Of a stretch of DNA of 64,000 nt, positions 19,031-28,052 are shown one piece after another. The DNA is taken from contig NZ_JYIY01000075.1 of NCBI RefSeq assembly GCF_000956535.1, forward strand, positions 86,909 through 150,908, given 5' to 3'. The position numbers and the translations under genes are program-made. Within the stretch, counting starts at the first letter, position 1; each line of letters opens with the position of its first letter. The DNA is from Microbacterium ginsengisoli. GTDB lineage: Bacteria; Actinomycetota; Actinomycetes; Actinomycetales; Microbacteriaceae. The notes under the pieces are model-generated. The model saw nothing but the letters and a program-made list of their open reading frames with translations. It was not told where the DNA came from and searched no databases.

Positions 19031-19785
19031 CGTCCGAGCCATCCGCCGTCGACGGGGAGCACGACGCCCGACACGTAGTCCGACGCCGCCGAGGCGAGGA
19101 ACACCGTGGCGCCGCCGAGATCCTCGGCCGTGCCCCAGCGTCCCGCGGGGATGCGGGCGAGGATGCTCTCCGACCGTTCCTCGTCGGCGCGCAGCGCGGC
19201 GGTGTTGTCGGTGACGATGTAGCCGGGGGCGATCGCGTTCACGTTGACGCCCCGAGGCGCCCATTCGTTCGCGAGCGCCCGCGTCAGCCCCGCAATCCCC
19301 GACTTCGCCGCGGCGTAGCCGGGTACGTTGATGCCGCCCTGGAAGCTCAGCAGCGACGCCGTGAAGATGATCTTCCCGGTGCCGCGCTCGATCATGGCCC
19401 GGCCGGCCGCCTGGGCGAGCACGAACTGGCTGCGCAGGTCGACGTCGAGCACCTCGTCCCACCACTCGATCGGATGCTCCGCCGCCGGCGCCCGGAGGAT
19501 GGTGCCGGCGTTGTTGACCAGCACGTCGACACGCTCGTCGTCGAGTGCGCCGACCAGGCGGTCGACGGCGTCACGATTGGACAGGTCGCACGCCAGGGCG
19601 CGGAACCGGCGCCCGAGGCCGCGCACGACCGATTCGACGGCACTGCCCGATTCCTCGATCTGCGAGCTCACCGCGATGATGTCCGCGCCGGCGGTCGCCA
19701 AGGCGCGGGCCATCGCGAAGCCGATCCCGCGCCGCGCCCCCGTGACGACCGCGGTACGTCCGGTGAGATCGAACAGCGAGGTCAC
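19027..19785 (-). CDS. kduD: 2-dehydro-3-deoxy-D-gluconate 5-dehydrogenase-like SDR
   Basis: A 252-residue SDR oxidoreductase. TGARRGIGFAMA binds the cofactor, NNAGTI follows, the catalytic residues are in the SLLSFQGGINVPGYAAAKSG region, and the C-terminal end SDYVSGVVLPVDGGWLGR is characteristic of KduD/2-deoxygluconate dehydrogenases. The start is a GTG overlapping the upstream alcohol dehydrogenase stop (GTGA). Together with kdgK and eda it suggests handling of uronate- or gluconate-derived ketodeoxy acids. Confidence 0.85.
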   Translation of the reverse strand: MTSLFDLTGRTAVVTGARRGIGFAMARALATAGADIIAVSSQIEESGSAVESVVRGLGRRFRALACDLSNRDAVDRLVGALDDERVDVLVNNAGTILRAPAAEHPIEWWDEVLDVDLRSQFVLAQAAGRAMIERGTGKIIFTASLLSFQGGINVPGYAAAKSGIAGLTRALANEWAPRGVNVNAIAPGYIVTDNTAALRADEERSESILARIPAGRWGTAEDLGGATVFLASAASDYVSGVVLPVDGGWLGR

Positions 19786-20804
19786 GAGGCATCCGCCACG
19801 TCGACGAGCACCTTCATCGCAAGCCCCTGCTCGAGGTCGGCGATGGCGGCGGCGGTCTCGCTCAGCGGCACGATGCGCGTGATGAGCGCATCGGCGGGGA
19901 TGTGGCCCTCGGCGAGGAGCTCGACCGCCGTCTCGAAGTCGGCGCGTTCGTACACGCGGGCGCCGACGATGGTCAGCTCCCGCCAGAACACCCGCTGCAG
20001 ATCGATCTCACGCGGCACGCCGTGGATCGCGACGACGACGAGAGTTCCCCGCACCTTCGCGAGCGCCGTCGCCCCGCGCACGGCAGCCGCCGAACCTGAG
20101 ACCTCGAAGACGACATCGGCGCCGGCGCCGCCCGTCCATTCCTCGATCCACGCGACCTGGTCCACGCTCGTCGGATCGAGGGTCGTGAATCCGAGCGAGG
20201 CGGCCTGCGCGCGACGACGCTCATCGAGCTCGACCAGCACGACCTCACCACCGAACCGGCGCGCCACCGTCGCGATGAGCGTTCCGATCGGCCCGCCGCC
20301 GATCACGACGGCCTTGTCGCCGTGCCGCAGACCCGACCGTCGCACGTCATGCACAGCGACGGCGGTCGGCTCGACGAGTGCGGCGTGGGTGAGCGGGAGT
20401 CCGTCGGGGAGGGCGACGAGGGTCTCCGCCGGAACGTTCCAGAACTCCTGCAGCGAGCCGGGGGAGTCGATGCCGATGAAGTCGAGGTTCTGGCAGATGT
20501 GGGAGTGACCCGCACGGCAGGCGGGGCAGGTGCCGTCCCACGAGAGCGGCATGACGGTCACGGGTGCGCCGATCCGCCATCCCGACACGCCCTCGCCGAT
20601 GCGGGCTACCGTGCCGCTCATCTCGTGCCCGAAACTGAGAGGGGTCGTCACGCGGGAGTCCATGCTTCCGTGCACGACATGGAGGTCGGTGCCGCACAGC
20701 CCGGTGTACGCGACGGCGATCTGCACGTAGCCGCGCGGCGGCGGGGTGGGTTCGACATGGGCGACGGCGACGGTCGCGTCGCCGAGGTACTGCACTGTAC
20801 GCAT
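19782..20804 (-). CDS. zinc-dependent alcohol/polyol dehydrogenase (MDR family)
   Basis: A 340-residue medium-chain dehydrogenase. Catalytic zinc ligands are in GLCGTDLH and FGHEMSG. The structural-zinc loop is reduced (CPACRAGHSHIC), and the NAD-binding motif is VIGGGPIGTLIA. It resembles sorbitol, threonine or galactitol dehydrogenases. It heads the kduD-eda-kdgK operon with a GGAG site five bases before the ATG, and is divergent from the importer gene at 20962. It probably oxidises the sugar or aldonate feeding KduD. Confidence 0.83.
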   Translation of the reverse strand: MRTVQYLGDATVAVAHVEPTPPPRGYVQIAVAYTGLCGTDLHVVHGSMDSRVTTPLSFGHEMSGTVARIGEGVSGWRIGAPVTVMPLSWDGTCPACRAGHSHICQNLDFIGIDSPGSLQEFWNVPAETLVALPDGLPLTHAALVEPTAVAVHDVRRSGLRHGDKAVVIGGGPIGTLIATVARRFGGEVVLVELDERRRAQAASLGFTTLDPTSVDQVAWIEEWTGGAGADVVFEVSGSAAAVRGATALAKVRGTLVVVAIHGVPREIDLQRVFWRELTIVGARVYERADFETAVELLAEGHIPADALITRIVPLSETAAAIADLEQGLAMKVLVDVADAS

Positions 20805-20868
20805 GGCACTCCAAAGGTATGACGTAAGACGAATGTAACAGTCGATCCGGGCCGAGAACAGGGGTTCA

Positions 20869-20897
20869 TTGCTAATAGGTCACATGTATGATCTAAT
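20869..20897 (+). promoter_or_regulatory. promoter and operator of the carbohydrate importer
   Basis: TTGCTA (20869-20874) and TCTAAT (20892-20897, 5/6 match) are 17 bases apart. The spacer holds TCACATGT (20880-20887), which recurs in the spacer of the promoter at 34418-34446. This suggests a shared repressor site, plausibly for the GntR-family protein encoded at 24569-25339. Confidence 0.6.
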
Positions 20898-20961
20898 CAA
20901 CTCACCCGCCGGCCAGTCCGGCCGCGAGTCGTCAACGACGTCGACCAGAAAAGGACGAGCA

Positions 20962-22335
20962 ATGGCTCCACAGCAAAGACGCTTCACCCGCCTCTCCCGA
21001 TCCGCCGCCCTCATCGCCACCGCCGCCACCGCACTGCTGGTGCTCTCCGCCTGCAGCGGATCCAGCACCGGCACGGCCACCGACAGCGGTCTCGGCTTCA
21101 CGCCCGCCGACCAGGTCGCCGACAGTGCGATCACGGTGTGGGTGGATGCCGCGCGCGAGCCGGCGGTCGCCGCGTTCGAGAAGAAGTACCCGAACATCAA
21201 GGTCAACAAGGAGACCTACGACGGCAACGCCGGTGGGTCCGGGTCCTTCCAGACCAAGATCTCCCTCTTCGACCAGTCGGGGGAGGGCTGGCCCGACGTC
21301 GTCTGGTCGACCCAGACGAACGACGCCTCATGGGCATCGAAGGAGAACAACGGCCAGCAGGCCTTCGCGGCGCCCCTGAACAAGGGATGGTTCGACCAGA
21401 GCTTCCTCGACGGCTTCTCGAAGGGCGCGCTCGACCCGGTGACCGTCGACGGCACGGTGTACGGACTGCGCAACGACCTCGCACAGGTCGTCTTCTGGTA
21501 CGACCAGTCGCTGTTCACCCAGTTCGGCTACCAGATCCCGCAGACGTGGGAGGACTACGCGGCCCTCAGCGACAAGCTCGCCGCCGAGCACCCGGGCTAC
21601 ATCCTCGGATCGGTCGGCGACTCGTTCGTCGGCACCTACGTGTACTACTACGGAGCCCAGGCGCCGATCTTCCAGTCGACCGCGTCGACCTTCTCGAGCA
21701 ACTTCGACGACCCGAAGTCGCAGAAGATGACCGACCTGATCGACCACATGCTCAAGAACGGCACTCTCGTTCAGGACAGCGTCTTCAGCGCCGACTTCGT
21801 GAAGAAGTACCAGGGCAAGGTGCTCGGCATGCCCGGCCCGGTCTGGTACACCGGAGCGATCTTCCAGAGCAAGGACAGCCTGAACGTCCCCGCCGGCCAG
21901 ATCGGCGCCGGAGTGCCGCTCCACTGGAACGGCGACTCGATCGGCACCGGCAACGTGGGCGGCGGCGTCTGGTACGCCTCCAGCCACACGAAGAACCTCG
22001 AGGCCGTCAAGACGTTCCTGCAGTTCGTGACGAGCGCCGACGAGTACCAGGTCGACCTCGCGCCGGGCTACCCCGCATACGCCTCGGCCGCGCAGAAGTG
22101 GATCGCCAAGCAGGCCAGCGGCGGCTACTTCGTCGGCGACTTCGAGAAGAACGTGACGGATGCCGCGGGCGAGATCTGGTCGGGCTGGGGCTACCCCAGC
22201 TTCAGCCCCGAGACCGCGTATGCGAAGGTTGTCGTCCCGGGCCTCGCCGCGGGCAAGACCCTCGCCTCCCTCACCTCCGACTGGAAGACCGAGATGGTCA
22301 ACGAGGCGAAGGTCCAGGGATACACGATCCAGTGA
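20962..22335 (+). CDS. carbohydrate ABC transporter substrate-binding lipoprotein (family 1)
   Basis: A 457-residue extracellular solute-binding protein. A Tat-free basic N-terminus and hydrophobic helix end in the lipobox LSAC with Cys31. The mature protein has ITVWVDAAREPAVAAFEKKYP, then GEGWPDVVWS and YGLRNDLAQVVFWYDQSLF, all typical of family 1 sugar binders. The ATG at 20962 has AAAAGGA seven bases upstream. It is followed by two permease genes and a mutarotase, but no ATPase gene. An MsiK-type shared ATPase elsewhere would be needed, as is usual in actinobacteria. Confidence 0.9.
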   Translation: MAPQQRRFTRLSRSAALIATAATALLVLSACSGSSTGTATDSGLGFTPADQVADSAITVWVDAAREPAVAAFEKKYPNIKVNKETYDGNAGGSGSFQTKISLFDQSGEGWPDVVWSTQTNDASWASKENNGQQAFAAPLNKGWFDQSFLDGFSKGALDPVTVDGTVYGLRNDLAQVVFWYDQSLFTQFGYQIPQTWEDYAALSDKLAAEHPGYILGSVGDSFVGTYVYYYGAQAPIFQSTASTFSSNFDDPKSQKMTDLIDHMLKNGTLVQDSVFSADFVKKYQGKVLGMPGPVWYTGAIFQSKDSLNVPAGQIGAGVPLHWNGDSIGTGNVGGGVWYASSHTKNLEAVKTFLQFVTSADEYQVDLAPGYPAYASAAQKWIAKQASGGYFVGDFEKNVTDAAGEIWSGWGYPSFSPETAYAKVVVPGLAAGKTLASLTSDWKTEMVNEAKVQGYTIQ

Positions 22336-22381
22336 CAGCCCCGCACCGCAGCGGAAGGAACACATCATCACTGTCGACACG

Positions 22382-23308
22382 ATGACGGCGCCCGCCGTCG
22401 GCTCCTCACGGGGTCGGCGGCGGGACGCCGCCGCGCGGAGGAACCCCACCCGCGCCCAAGCCGTCATGGGGTACGCGTTCTCGAGCGGATACAGCGTGCT
22501 GCTGCTTCTGTTCGGGGTCATCCCGGCCCTCTACGCCGTCTACCTGGCTTTCACCAAGAACGGCGCCTTCGTCGGCGTCGCCAACTTCGCGAAGGTGTTC
22601 GACGACTACCGTTTCTGGCCCGCCGTGCAGCACGTCGCGGTGTACCTCGTGATCTGGCTCGTGTTGCAGACCGTGTTCGTCGTCCTTCTCGCGCTGATCG
22701 TGCACGCGATCGGGGCGCGCTGGCTCTCCTCGACGGTGCGGTTCATCTACTACATCCCCGGCGCGCTCGCCGGGGCCTCGAGCGTGATGCTGTGGCTGTT
22801 CCTGCTCGACCCGACGGTGAGCCCGGTCTCGGGCGTGCTCAACATGCTGGGCCTGCAGTCCTTCGTGCAGACGGTGTCGCTGGAGAACCTGCCCGTCGTC
22901 TTCACCGTCATCGCGTTCTGGACCGGCGCCGGCGGATGGATCGTCATCATGTACGGCGCGCTCAACAACATCCCGGTGGAGGTCATGGAGGCCGCCCGCA
23001 TCGACGGCGCCGGTGCCGTCAAGACCGCCTGGTACATCCAGCTGCCCCTCATGAAGAAGTGGATCTCCTACATGGGGATCATGTCCCTCGCCGCCGGAAC
23101 GCAGCTGTTCGTCGAACCCCGCGTGCTCTCGCAGGCGTCGAAGGGTGTCGTCCCGCCGGACTATTCGCTCAACCAGCTCGCCTATCTCTTCGCCTTCAAG
23201 CAGAACGACTTCAACGGCTCCGCCGCGATCTCGCTCATGCTGCTCGTCGTGGCGCTCGGACTCGCCACCTTCTTCGTCTTCCGGGGTGGTCTCTTTGAGC
23301 GTGATTGA
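22382..23308 (+). CDS. carbohydrate ABC transporter permease (MalF type)
   Basis: A 308-residue inner-membrane permease with about six transmembrane segments and the EAA loop VMEAARIDGAGAVKTAWYIQLPLM that contacts the ATPase. The first in-frame ATG (22382) is 21 bases from the good ribosome site AAGGAA (22355-22360). An ATC codon at 22367 sits at ideal spacing and would add five residues, so the true start is uncertain. It pairs with the MalG-type permease downstream, which it overlaps. Confidence 0.88.
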   Translation: MTAPAVGSSRGRRRDAAARRNPTRAQAVMGYAFSSGYSVLLLLFGVIPALYAVYLAFTKNGAFVGVANFAKVFDDYRFWPAVQHVAVYLVIWLVLQTVFVVLLALIVHAIGARWLSSTVRFIYYIPGALAGASSVMLWLFLLDPTVSPVSGVLNMLGLQSFVQTVSLENLPVVFTVIAFWTGAGGWIVIMYGALNNIPVEVMEAARIDGAGAVKTAWYIQLPLMKKWISYMGIMSLAAGTQLFVEPRVLSQASKGVVPPDYSLNQLAYLFAFKQNDFNGSAAISLMLLVVALGLATFFVFRGGLFERD

Positions 23309-24236
23309 CATCGACGTGCGTGAACCGCTCACGACGACCGAGCCGCACGCCGTGCGCGGCACCGGCTTCGCGCCGGGACGCTGGGTCGGGCGGGTGCTCG
23401 CCCTCGTCGTGGCCGCGTTCTTCGTCGTGTTCTTCGCCCTGCCGCTCGTCTGGCTGCTGCTGGCCCCGACGAAGGACGCCCGGCAGCTGCTGGTCGACAA
23501 CCCGTTCAGCATCGGGTCCCTCGACGCGCTCGCAACCAACTGGCACAACCTGATGACCTTCCAGAACGGCATCGTCTGGACGTGGCTCGGCAACTCGGTG
23601 CTCTACAGCGGTGTCGCCCTCGTGATCACCCTCGCCGTGAGCATCCCCGCCGGCTACGCCCTCGCGCTGACGGAGTTCCGGCTGCGCCGGGCGCTGCTCG
23701 CCGTGACCCTCGTGGTCATGCTCATCCCCAGCACCGCGCTCGTCCTCCCGGTGTTCCTCGAGCTCAGCGCGGTGAAGCTGGTCGGAACCCCCTTGGCGGT
23801 CATCCTGCCCTTCTCCTTCTTCCCGTTCGGGGTCTATCTGACGTACATCTACTTCTCGACGAGCGTCTCGCGCGACCTCCTCAACGCGGCGCGCATCGAC
23901 GGTGCGGGCGAGTTCCGGGTGTTCTGGTCGGTGGCGATGCCGCTCGCGACACCGGTGATCGCGCTCGTCGGCTTCTTCAACCTCGTCGGCAACTGGAACA
24001 ACTACTTCCTGCCGTTCGTCATGGCGCCCGGCCGCAAGTCGCCCATCCAGGTGGGCCTGGCCGAACTGCTCTCGAACGTGCCGCTGTTCAACCCGACCTC
24101 GGCGGGGTCGGTGACGATCGACATGCCGACGCTCGCCCTCGCGACGCTGCTGTCCGTCGCCCCTGTGCTCATCATCTTCCTGTTCTCCCAGCGGTTCCTG
24201 GTCACGGGAATGACCGCGGGCGGCACCAAGGAGTGA
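23295..24236 (+). CDS. carbohydrate ABC transporter permease (MalG type)
   Basis: A 313-residue second permease with six predicted membrane spans and the EAA loop LLNAARIDGAGEFRVFWSVAMPLA. The late NWNNYFLPFVM and FLFSQRFLVTGMTAGGTKE end are typical of MalG-type proteins. The start is ambiguous among GTG 23286, TTG 23295 and GTG 23301, all overlapping the end of the previous gene; TTG 23295 is a compromise. It is coupled with the binding protein and the MalF-type partner. Confidence 0.86.
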   Translation: MSVIDIDVREPLTTTEPHAVRGTGFAPGRWVGRVLALVVAAFFVVFFALPLVWLLLAPTKDARQLLVDNPFSIGSLDALATNWHNLMTFQNGIVWTWLGNSVLYSGVALVITLAVSIPAGYALALTEFRLRRALLAVTLVVMLIPSTALVLPVFLELSAVKLVGTPLAVILPFSFFPFGVYLTYIYFSTSVSRDLLNAARIDGAGEFRVFWSVAMPLATPVIALVGFFNLVGNWNNYFLPFVMAPGRKSPIQVGLAELLSNVPLFNPTSAGSVTIDMPTLALATLLSVAPVLIIFLFSQRFLVTGMTAGGTKE

Positions 24237-24238
24237 GC

Positions 24239-24562
24239 GTGCGCCGTTTCGGCATGGTGGCCCGCACCGCCCCGGAGAGGCGTGAGGAGTACCTCGCGCT
24301 GCACCGGGCGGTGTGGCCCGGGGTGGAGGCCACCATCACGGCCTGCGGCATCCGCAACTTCACGATCTTCGTGACCGGCGACGTGCTGTTCGGCTACTAC
24401 GAGTACATCGGCGACGACTACGCCGCCGACCAGCGGCGGATGGCCGCCGATCCCGTCACCCAGGAATGGTGGGCGCGCACCGGGCCGTGCCAGCGTCCGT
24501 TCGACGAGTCGTCGGGCGCCGCCAACTGGGTCGAGCTCGACGAGGCGTGGCACCTCGACTGA
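24239..24562 (+). CDS. L-rhamnose/L-fucose mutarotase-family protein
   Basis: A 107-residue RhaM-family sugar mutarotase that interconverts alpha and beta anomers. EEYLALHRAVWPGVEA, GIRNFTIFVTGDVLFGYYEYIGDDY and the conserved end DPVTQEWWARTGPCQRPF match the family. GTG 24239 is five bases after AAGGAG and two bases after the permease stop. Beside a sugar importer and a complete L-fucose-type oxidative pathway, a role in presenting the right anomer of L-fucose or a similar deoxysugar is likely. Confidence 0.85.
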   Translation: MRRFGMVARTAPERREEYLALHRAVWPGVEATITACGIRNFTIFVTGDVLFGYYEYIGDDYAADQRRMAADPVTQEWWARTGPCQRPFDESSGAANWVELDEAWHLD

Positions 24563-24568
24563 CGCCCG

Positions 24569-25339
24569 TCACGACGGATCGCGCCGCGTCGGGAGGCGAC
24601 GACGCTGCCAGGCGTCGACGATGTGGGAGCGCATCGCGGAGGCCGCGGCATCCGCATCGCCTGCGACGATCGCGTCGTAGATGCGGCGGTGCTCGTCGAG
24701 CGTGAGACGGAACGCCTCGTCGGTCTGGTTCTGCACGAACCGCGAGCTGGAGCGAGCCCGCTGGAACAGGATCTGCGTGATGTTGCTGGCGAGCTGGTTG
24801 CCCGAGAGCTCCATGAGCAGGAAGTGGAAGTCGGCGTCGGCCTGCGCGTAGGCGTCGACGTCGTGGATCGACTCCTCCATGTGCGCCAGCGCCGCCTCGA
24901 CACGGGCGAGCTCGTCATCGGTGCGCCGCTCGGCGGTCGCAGCGGACATCGCGCCCTCGAGGGCCGAGCGCACGACGGCGAGCTCATCGAGCACACCGAG
25001 CGAATCGTCGTTCTCGACCATCACCGACAGCACCACCGGATCGAGCACGTTCCACGAGGTGGGGGGTTGCACGGTCGTGCCGCGACCGGGCGCGACCGAG
25101 ACGAGCCCCTTCTCCTCGACGCGCTTCACCGACTCGCGGATGACCGTGCGGCTGACCCCGAAGTGCTGCGCCAGGCGCTCCTCCGGGGGCAGCGTCTCGC
25201 CGGGGGCGACCTCGCCGTTGATGACGACGCCGACGAGGTCGCGCACCACGGCGACGCCCAGACGGGCCGCGGGCAGGCGCGCGGGCGCGGAGCCGAACAC
25301 GCTCGACGTCGCGCCGGAGGCGGGGCGGTCGAGGGTCAT
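24569..25339 (-). CDS. GntR-family (FadR subfamily) transcriptional regulator
   Basis: A 256-residue regulator with an N-terminal winged helix (LPPEERLAQHFGVSRTVIRESVKRVEEKGLV) and a C-terminal FCD helical effector domain with metal-site-like residues in DADFHFLLMELSGN and LDEHRRIYDAI. FadR-subfamily proteins usually sense organic or sugar acids. The ATG overlaps the aldehyde dehydrogenase stop, but a minus-strand TACACT (25351-25346) lies six bases before it, so it may also be made from its own leaderless transcript. Candidate sites are the TCACATGT boxes at 20880 and 34433. Confidence 0.88.
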   Translation of the reverse strand: MTLDRPASGATSSVFGSAPARLPAARLGVAVVRDLVGVVINGEVAPGETLPPEERLAQHFGVSRTVIRESVKRVEEKGLVSVAPGRGTTVQPPTSWNVLDPVVLSVMVENDDSLGVLDELAVVRSALEGAMSAATAERRTDDELARVEAALAHMEESIHDVDAYAQADADFHFLLMELSGNQLASNITQILFQRARSSSRFVQNQTDEAFRLTLDEHRRIYDAIVAGDADAAASAMRSHIVDAWQRRRLPTRRDPS

Positions 25340-26847
25340 GCGCCCAGTGTAGCCAGGCGCAGAATTCCGTCCACGCGACGCGGCACGCTCGTCGTGGCGT
25401 CGCGCAGCTCGATCGGCAGCAGCGCCTCCGGGGCGTCCTGCCAGGCGAACGGGCGCAGGAACCGCCGGATCGCCGTCACGCCGACCGAGGTGTGGAGCGT
25501 GTTGGTCGCCGGCCACGGGCCACCGTGGTGCTGACCCCACGAGACGCGCACGCCCGTCGGGTAGCCGTTGAACACGAGCCGGCCGACGCGCCGGGAGAGG
25601 TCGTCGACGAGGGGGCCCGCCGCGTCGAGCTCGTCGGGCTGCGCGTGGACAGTCGCAGTGAGAGAGTCGGGCACGGCGTCCAGGGCGGCGAGCACGTCGT
25701 CGAGCGTGTCGTACCGCACCACCACGACGAGCGGGCCGAACGCCTCCTCGGTCGCCGCCGGGGTGAGTTGCGCGGCATCGATCTCCAGCACGGCCGGGGT
25801 CGCGGTGAAACCGGTGTCGCCCACCCGCGCCGGCACCAGGGCGTGCGCGCCGCCCGCGCTGACGAGCGCGTGCTCGATGCGGAACAGCGAGGCGTGGATG
25901 CCGCCGTTGAGCAGCGGCTGGGCCGCGGCATCCTTCGCGAGGCGCACGATCTCGTCGACGACCGCGTCGCCGTCCCGCGGGATGAAGACGACGCCGGGCT
26001 TCGTGCACAGCTGACCCGCCGAGCCGGTCACCGAGGCGAAGAGTCCGGCGGCGATGTCGGCCCCCCGCGCCGTCACCGCGCCCGGGGTGACGATCAGCGG
26101 GTTCAGGCTGCTGAGCTCGCCGTAGAACGGGATCGGGTTCTCGCGGGACTCGATGATCTCCCGCAGGATGCGTCCGGTGTGGAGCGAGCCGGTGAACCCG
26201 ACCGCGGCGACCCGGGGATGTGCGACGAGCGCGGCGCCGGCCTGCTGGCCGTAGACGATGCCGAGCACGCCGTCGGGCGCGCCCGCCGCGCGGGCCGCCG
26301 CCTCGAGCGCCGCGAACGAGCGCGCCGAGGTGAGGGGGTGGGACGAATGCGCCTTCACGACGACGGGGTTGCCCGCCGCGAGAGCAGATGCCGTGTCGCC
26401 GCCGAGCACGGAGAACGCGAACGGGAAGTTGCTCGAGCCGAACACCGCGATCGGGCCGATCGGCACGAGCATGCGGCGGATGTCGGGACCGGGACCCATG
26501 GGCGTGTCACCCGCGTGGTCGATGACCGCCTCGAGGTAGCCGCCTTCGTCGACGGCATCGGCGAACAACCGGAACTGGAACGCCGATCGGGTCAGCTCGC
26601 CGTTCAGACGCGGCTCAGCGAGTCCGGTCTCTGCCGCCGCAATCGCGACGAGTGCGTCCCGGTCGGCCTCGATCTCGTCGGCGATGCGACGCAGCAGCGC
26701 TGCCCGGGCGGCCCGGGGCATCCGTCTGAGCTCGTCGGCGGCGGATGCCGCAGCCGTCGCGATGCTGTCGACCTGAGCATCCGAGGTGGCCTCGAGGGCC
26801 GTCGGGGACGCGACGCCGGTGCGCGGATCGGTGGAGGTCAGGGTCAT
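25336..26847 (-). CDS. alpha-ketoglutarate semialdehyde dehydrogenase
   Basis: An aldehyde dehydrogenase of 503 residues oxidising 2,5-dioxopentanoate to 2-oxoglutarate. It has Lys165 (VVKAHSSHP), Glu244 (FYGELSSLNP) and the nucleophile Cys281 in GSAGQLCTKPG. The GQLCTKPG context and the FNGYPTGVRVSWGQHHGGPWPA segment are typical of KGSADH rather than general ALDHs. It overlaps its neighbours by four bases on both sides. With the adjacent FAH-fold dehydratase it forms the last two steps of Weimberg-type pentose or hexarate oxidation. Confidence 0.88.
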   Translation of the reverse strand: MTLTSTDPRTGVASPTALEATSDAQVDSIATAAASAADELRRMPRAARAALLRRIADEIEADRDALVAIAAAETGLAEPRLNGELTRSAFQFRLFADAVDEGGYLEAVIDHAGDTPMGPGPDIRRMLVPIGPIAVFGSSNFPFAFSVLGGDTASALAAGNPVVVKAHSSHPLTSARSFAALEAAARAAGAPDGVLGIVYGQQAGAALVAHPRVAAVGFTGSLHTGRILREIIESRENPIPFYGELSSLNPLIVTPGAVTARGADIAAGLFASVTGSAGQLCTKPGVVFIPRDGDAVVDEIVRLAKDAAAQPLLNGGIHASLFRIEHALVSAGGAHALVPARVGDTGFTATPAVLEIDAAQLTPAATEEAFGPLVVVVRYDTLDDVLAALDAVPDSLTATVHAQPDELDAAGPLVDDLSRRVGRLVFNGYPTGVRVSWGQHHGGPWPATNTLHTSVGVTAIRRFLRPFAWQDAPEALLPIELRDATTSVPRRVDGILRLATLGA

Positions 26848-28052
26848 CGGGATGCTCCGTCCGTCAGGAGGCCGCGCCGCGCGAGCGAGGCGAACAGGTC
26901 GTGCAGGCCGAAGGCCCACGGCTCGACCGTCTCGGCATGGCGCACGCGGTTGACGAGCGTGCCGAGCGCCGGCGAGCCGATGCGCACGACGTCGTCGGGG
27001 TGGTGGGTGAATCCGAGCCCGGGGGCGTCCCGATCCTGCACCGGGGCGAACATCGTGCCGAGGTAGAGCACGAAACCGTCGGGATAGCGGTGCTTCGGAC
27101 CGATCGTCTGGGCGACGAGGTCGACGGGGTCGCGGCTGATGAGAGCGAGCGGCGACTCGGCCACCATCGTGAACCCGTCGGCGCCGACGACCTCGAGCGT
27201 CACGGTCTGCGCACGCAGCGCGTCGAGGGTGAAGCGCCCGTCGAGCAGGCGTACGAACGGGCCGACGGAGGCGGATGCGTTGTTGTCCTTCGCCTGCCCG
27301 AGCAGCAGGGCGCTGCGCCCTTCGATGTCGCGCAGGTTCACGTCGTTGCCGAGCGTCGCCCCGACGATCTCTCCGCGCGAGGACACGACCAGCACCACCT
27401 CGGGCTCCGGGTTGTTCCACGCCGAGTCGCTGCGCACTCCCACATCGGTGGCGGCGCCGACCGTCGCGAGCACAGGAGCCTTGGTGAACACCTCGGCGTC
27501 CGGGCCGATGCCCACCTCGAGGTACTGGCTCCACAGTCCGCGCTCGACGAGCAGGTGCTTGAGCGCCATCGCCTCGGGCGACCCGGGGACGAGCGACTGC
27601 AGGTCGTCGCCGAGCGTGCCGAGCACCTCGTCCCGGATGTCGGCGGCGAGGTCGAGGTCGCCGTGCGCGCGCTCCTCGATGATGCGCTCGAGCATCGAGA
27701 CCGGGAACGTCACCCCCGCCGCCTTGACGACGTGCAGGTCGATCGGGGAGAGGAGCCACGGATGCCGCGGGTGGCGCGCCTCGACGGGCGTGTTCGCGAT
27801 CACGGCGTCCACGGAGCCGAGCCGCCGGCCGGAGGCGGCGCGCACGGCGGCCGCCGGCGTGGCGCTCTCGGTGAGCGCGCGCATCGTCGGGAAGCTCGCG
27901 CTGAGGTCGATCACGTCGTCGCCGCGCACGGCCACGACCGACGGACCTTCGGCCGCGGGGTCCCAGACCCGTCCGACCAGCAGGGCGTCGGCGGCATCTG
28001 TCGGGAGGGCGGCGGTCGCGCCGCCGTGCCACGTCGTTGTCATCCCGTTCAC
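26844..28052 (-). CDS. fumarylacetoacetase-fold 2-keto-3-deoxy-sugar-acid dehydratase
   Basis: A 402-residue FAH-superfamily protein. The size and sequence pattern fit the XylX/AraD-type 2-keto-3-deoxypentonate dehydratases rather than short FAH hydrolases. The C-terminal fold has metal ligands in NNPEPEVVLVV and NDVNLRDIEG, then a conserved lysine in LGQAKDNNAS. It should make the semialdehyde used by the overlapping aldehyde dehydrogenase. GTG 28052 is chosen because it overlaps the upstream stop as GTGA, the habit of this operon; ATG 28043 is an alternative. Confidence 0.8.
   Translation of the reverse strand: MNGMTTTWHGGATAALPTDAADALLVGRVWDPAAEGPSVVAVRGDDVIDLSASFPTMRALTESATPAAAVRAASGRRLGSVDAVIANTPVEARHPRHPWLLSPIDLHVVKAAGVTFPVSMLERIIEERAHGDLDLAADIRDEVLGTLGDDLQSLVPGSPEAMALKHLLVERGLWSQYLEVGIGPDAEVFTKAPVLATVGAATDVGVRSDSAWNNPEPEVVLVVSSRGEIVGATLGNDVNLRDIEGRSALLLGQAKDNNASASVGPFVRLLDGRFTLDALRAQTVTLEVVGADGFTMVAESPLALISRDPVDLVAQTIGPKHRYPDGFVLYLGTMFAPVQDRDAPGLGFTHHPDDVVRIGSPALGTLVNRVRHAETVEPWAFGLHDLFASLARRGLLTDGASR

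Noticed and set aside
20962..24236. Missing ATPase as evidence of a broken importer
   Set aside because: Family 1 sugar importers in actinobacteria usually share a distant MsiK-type ATPase, so absence here is normal.
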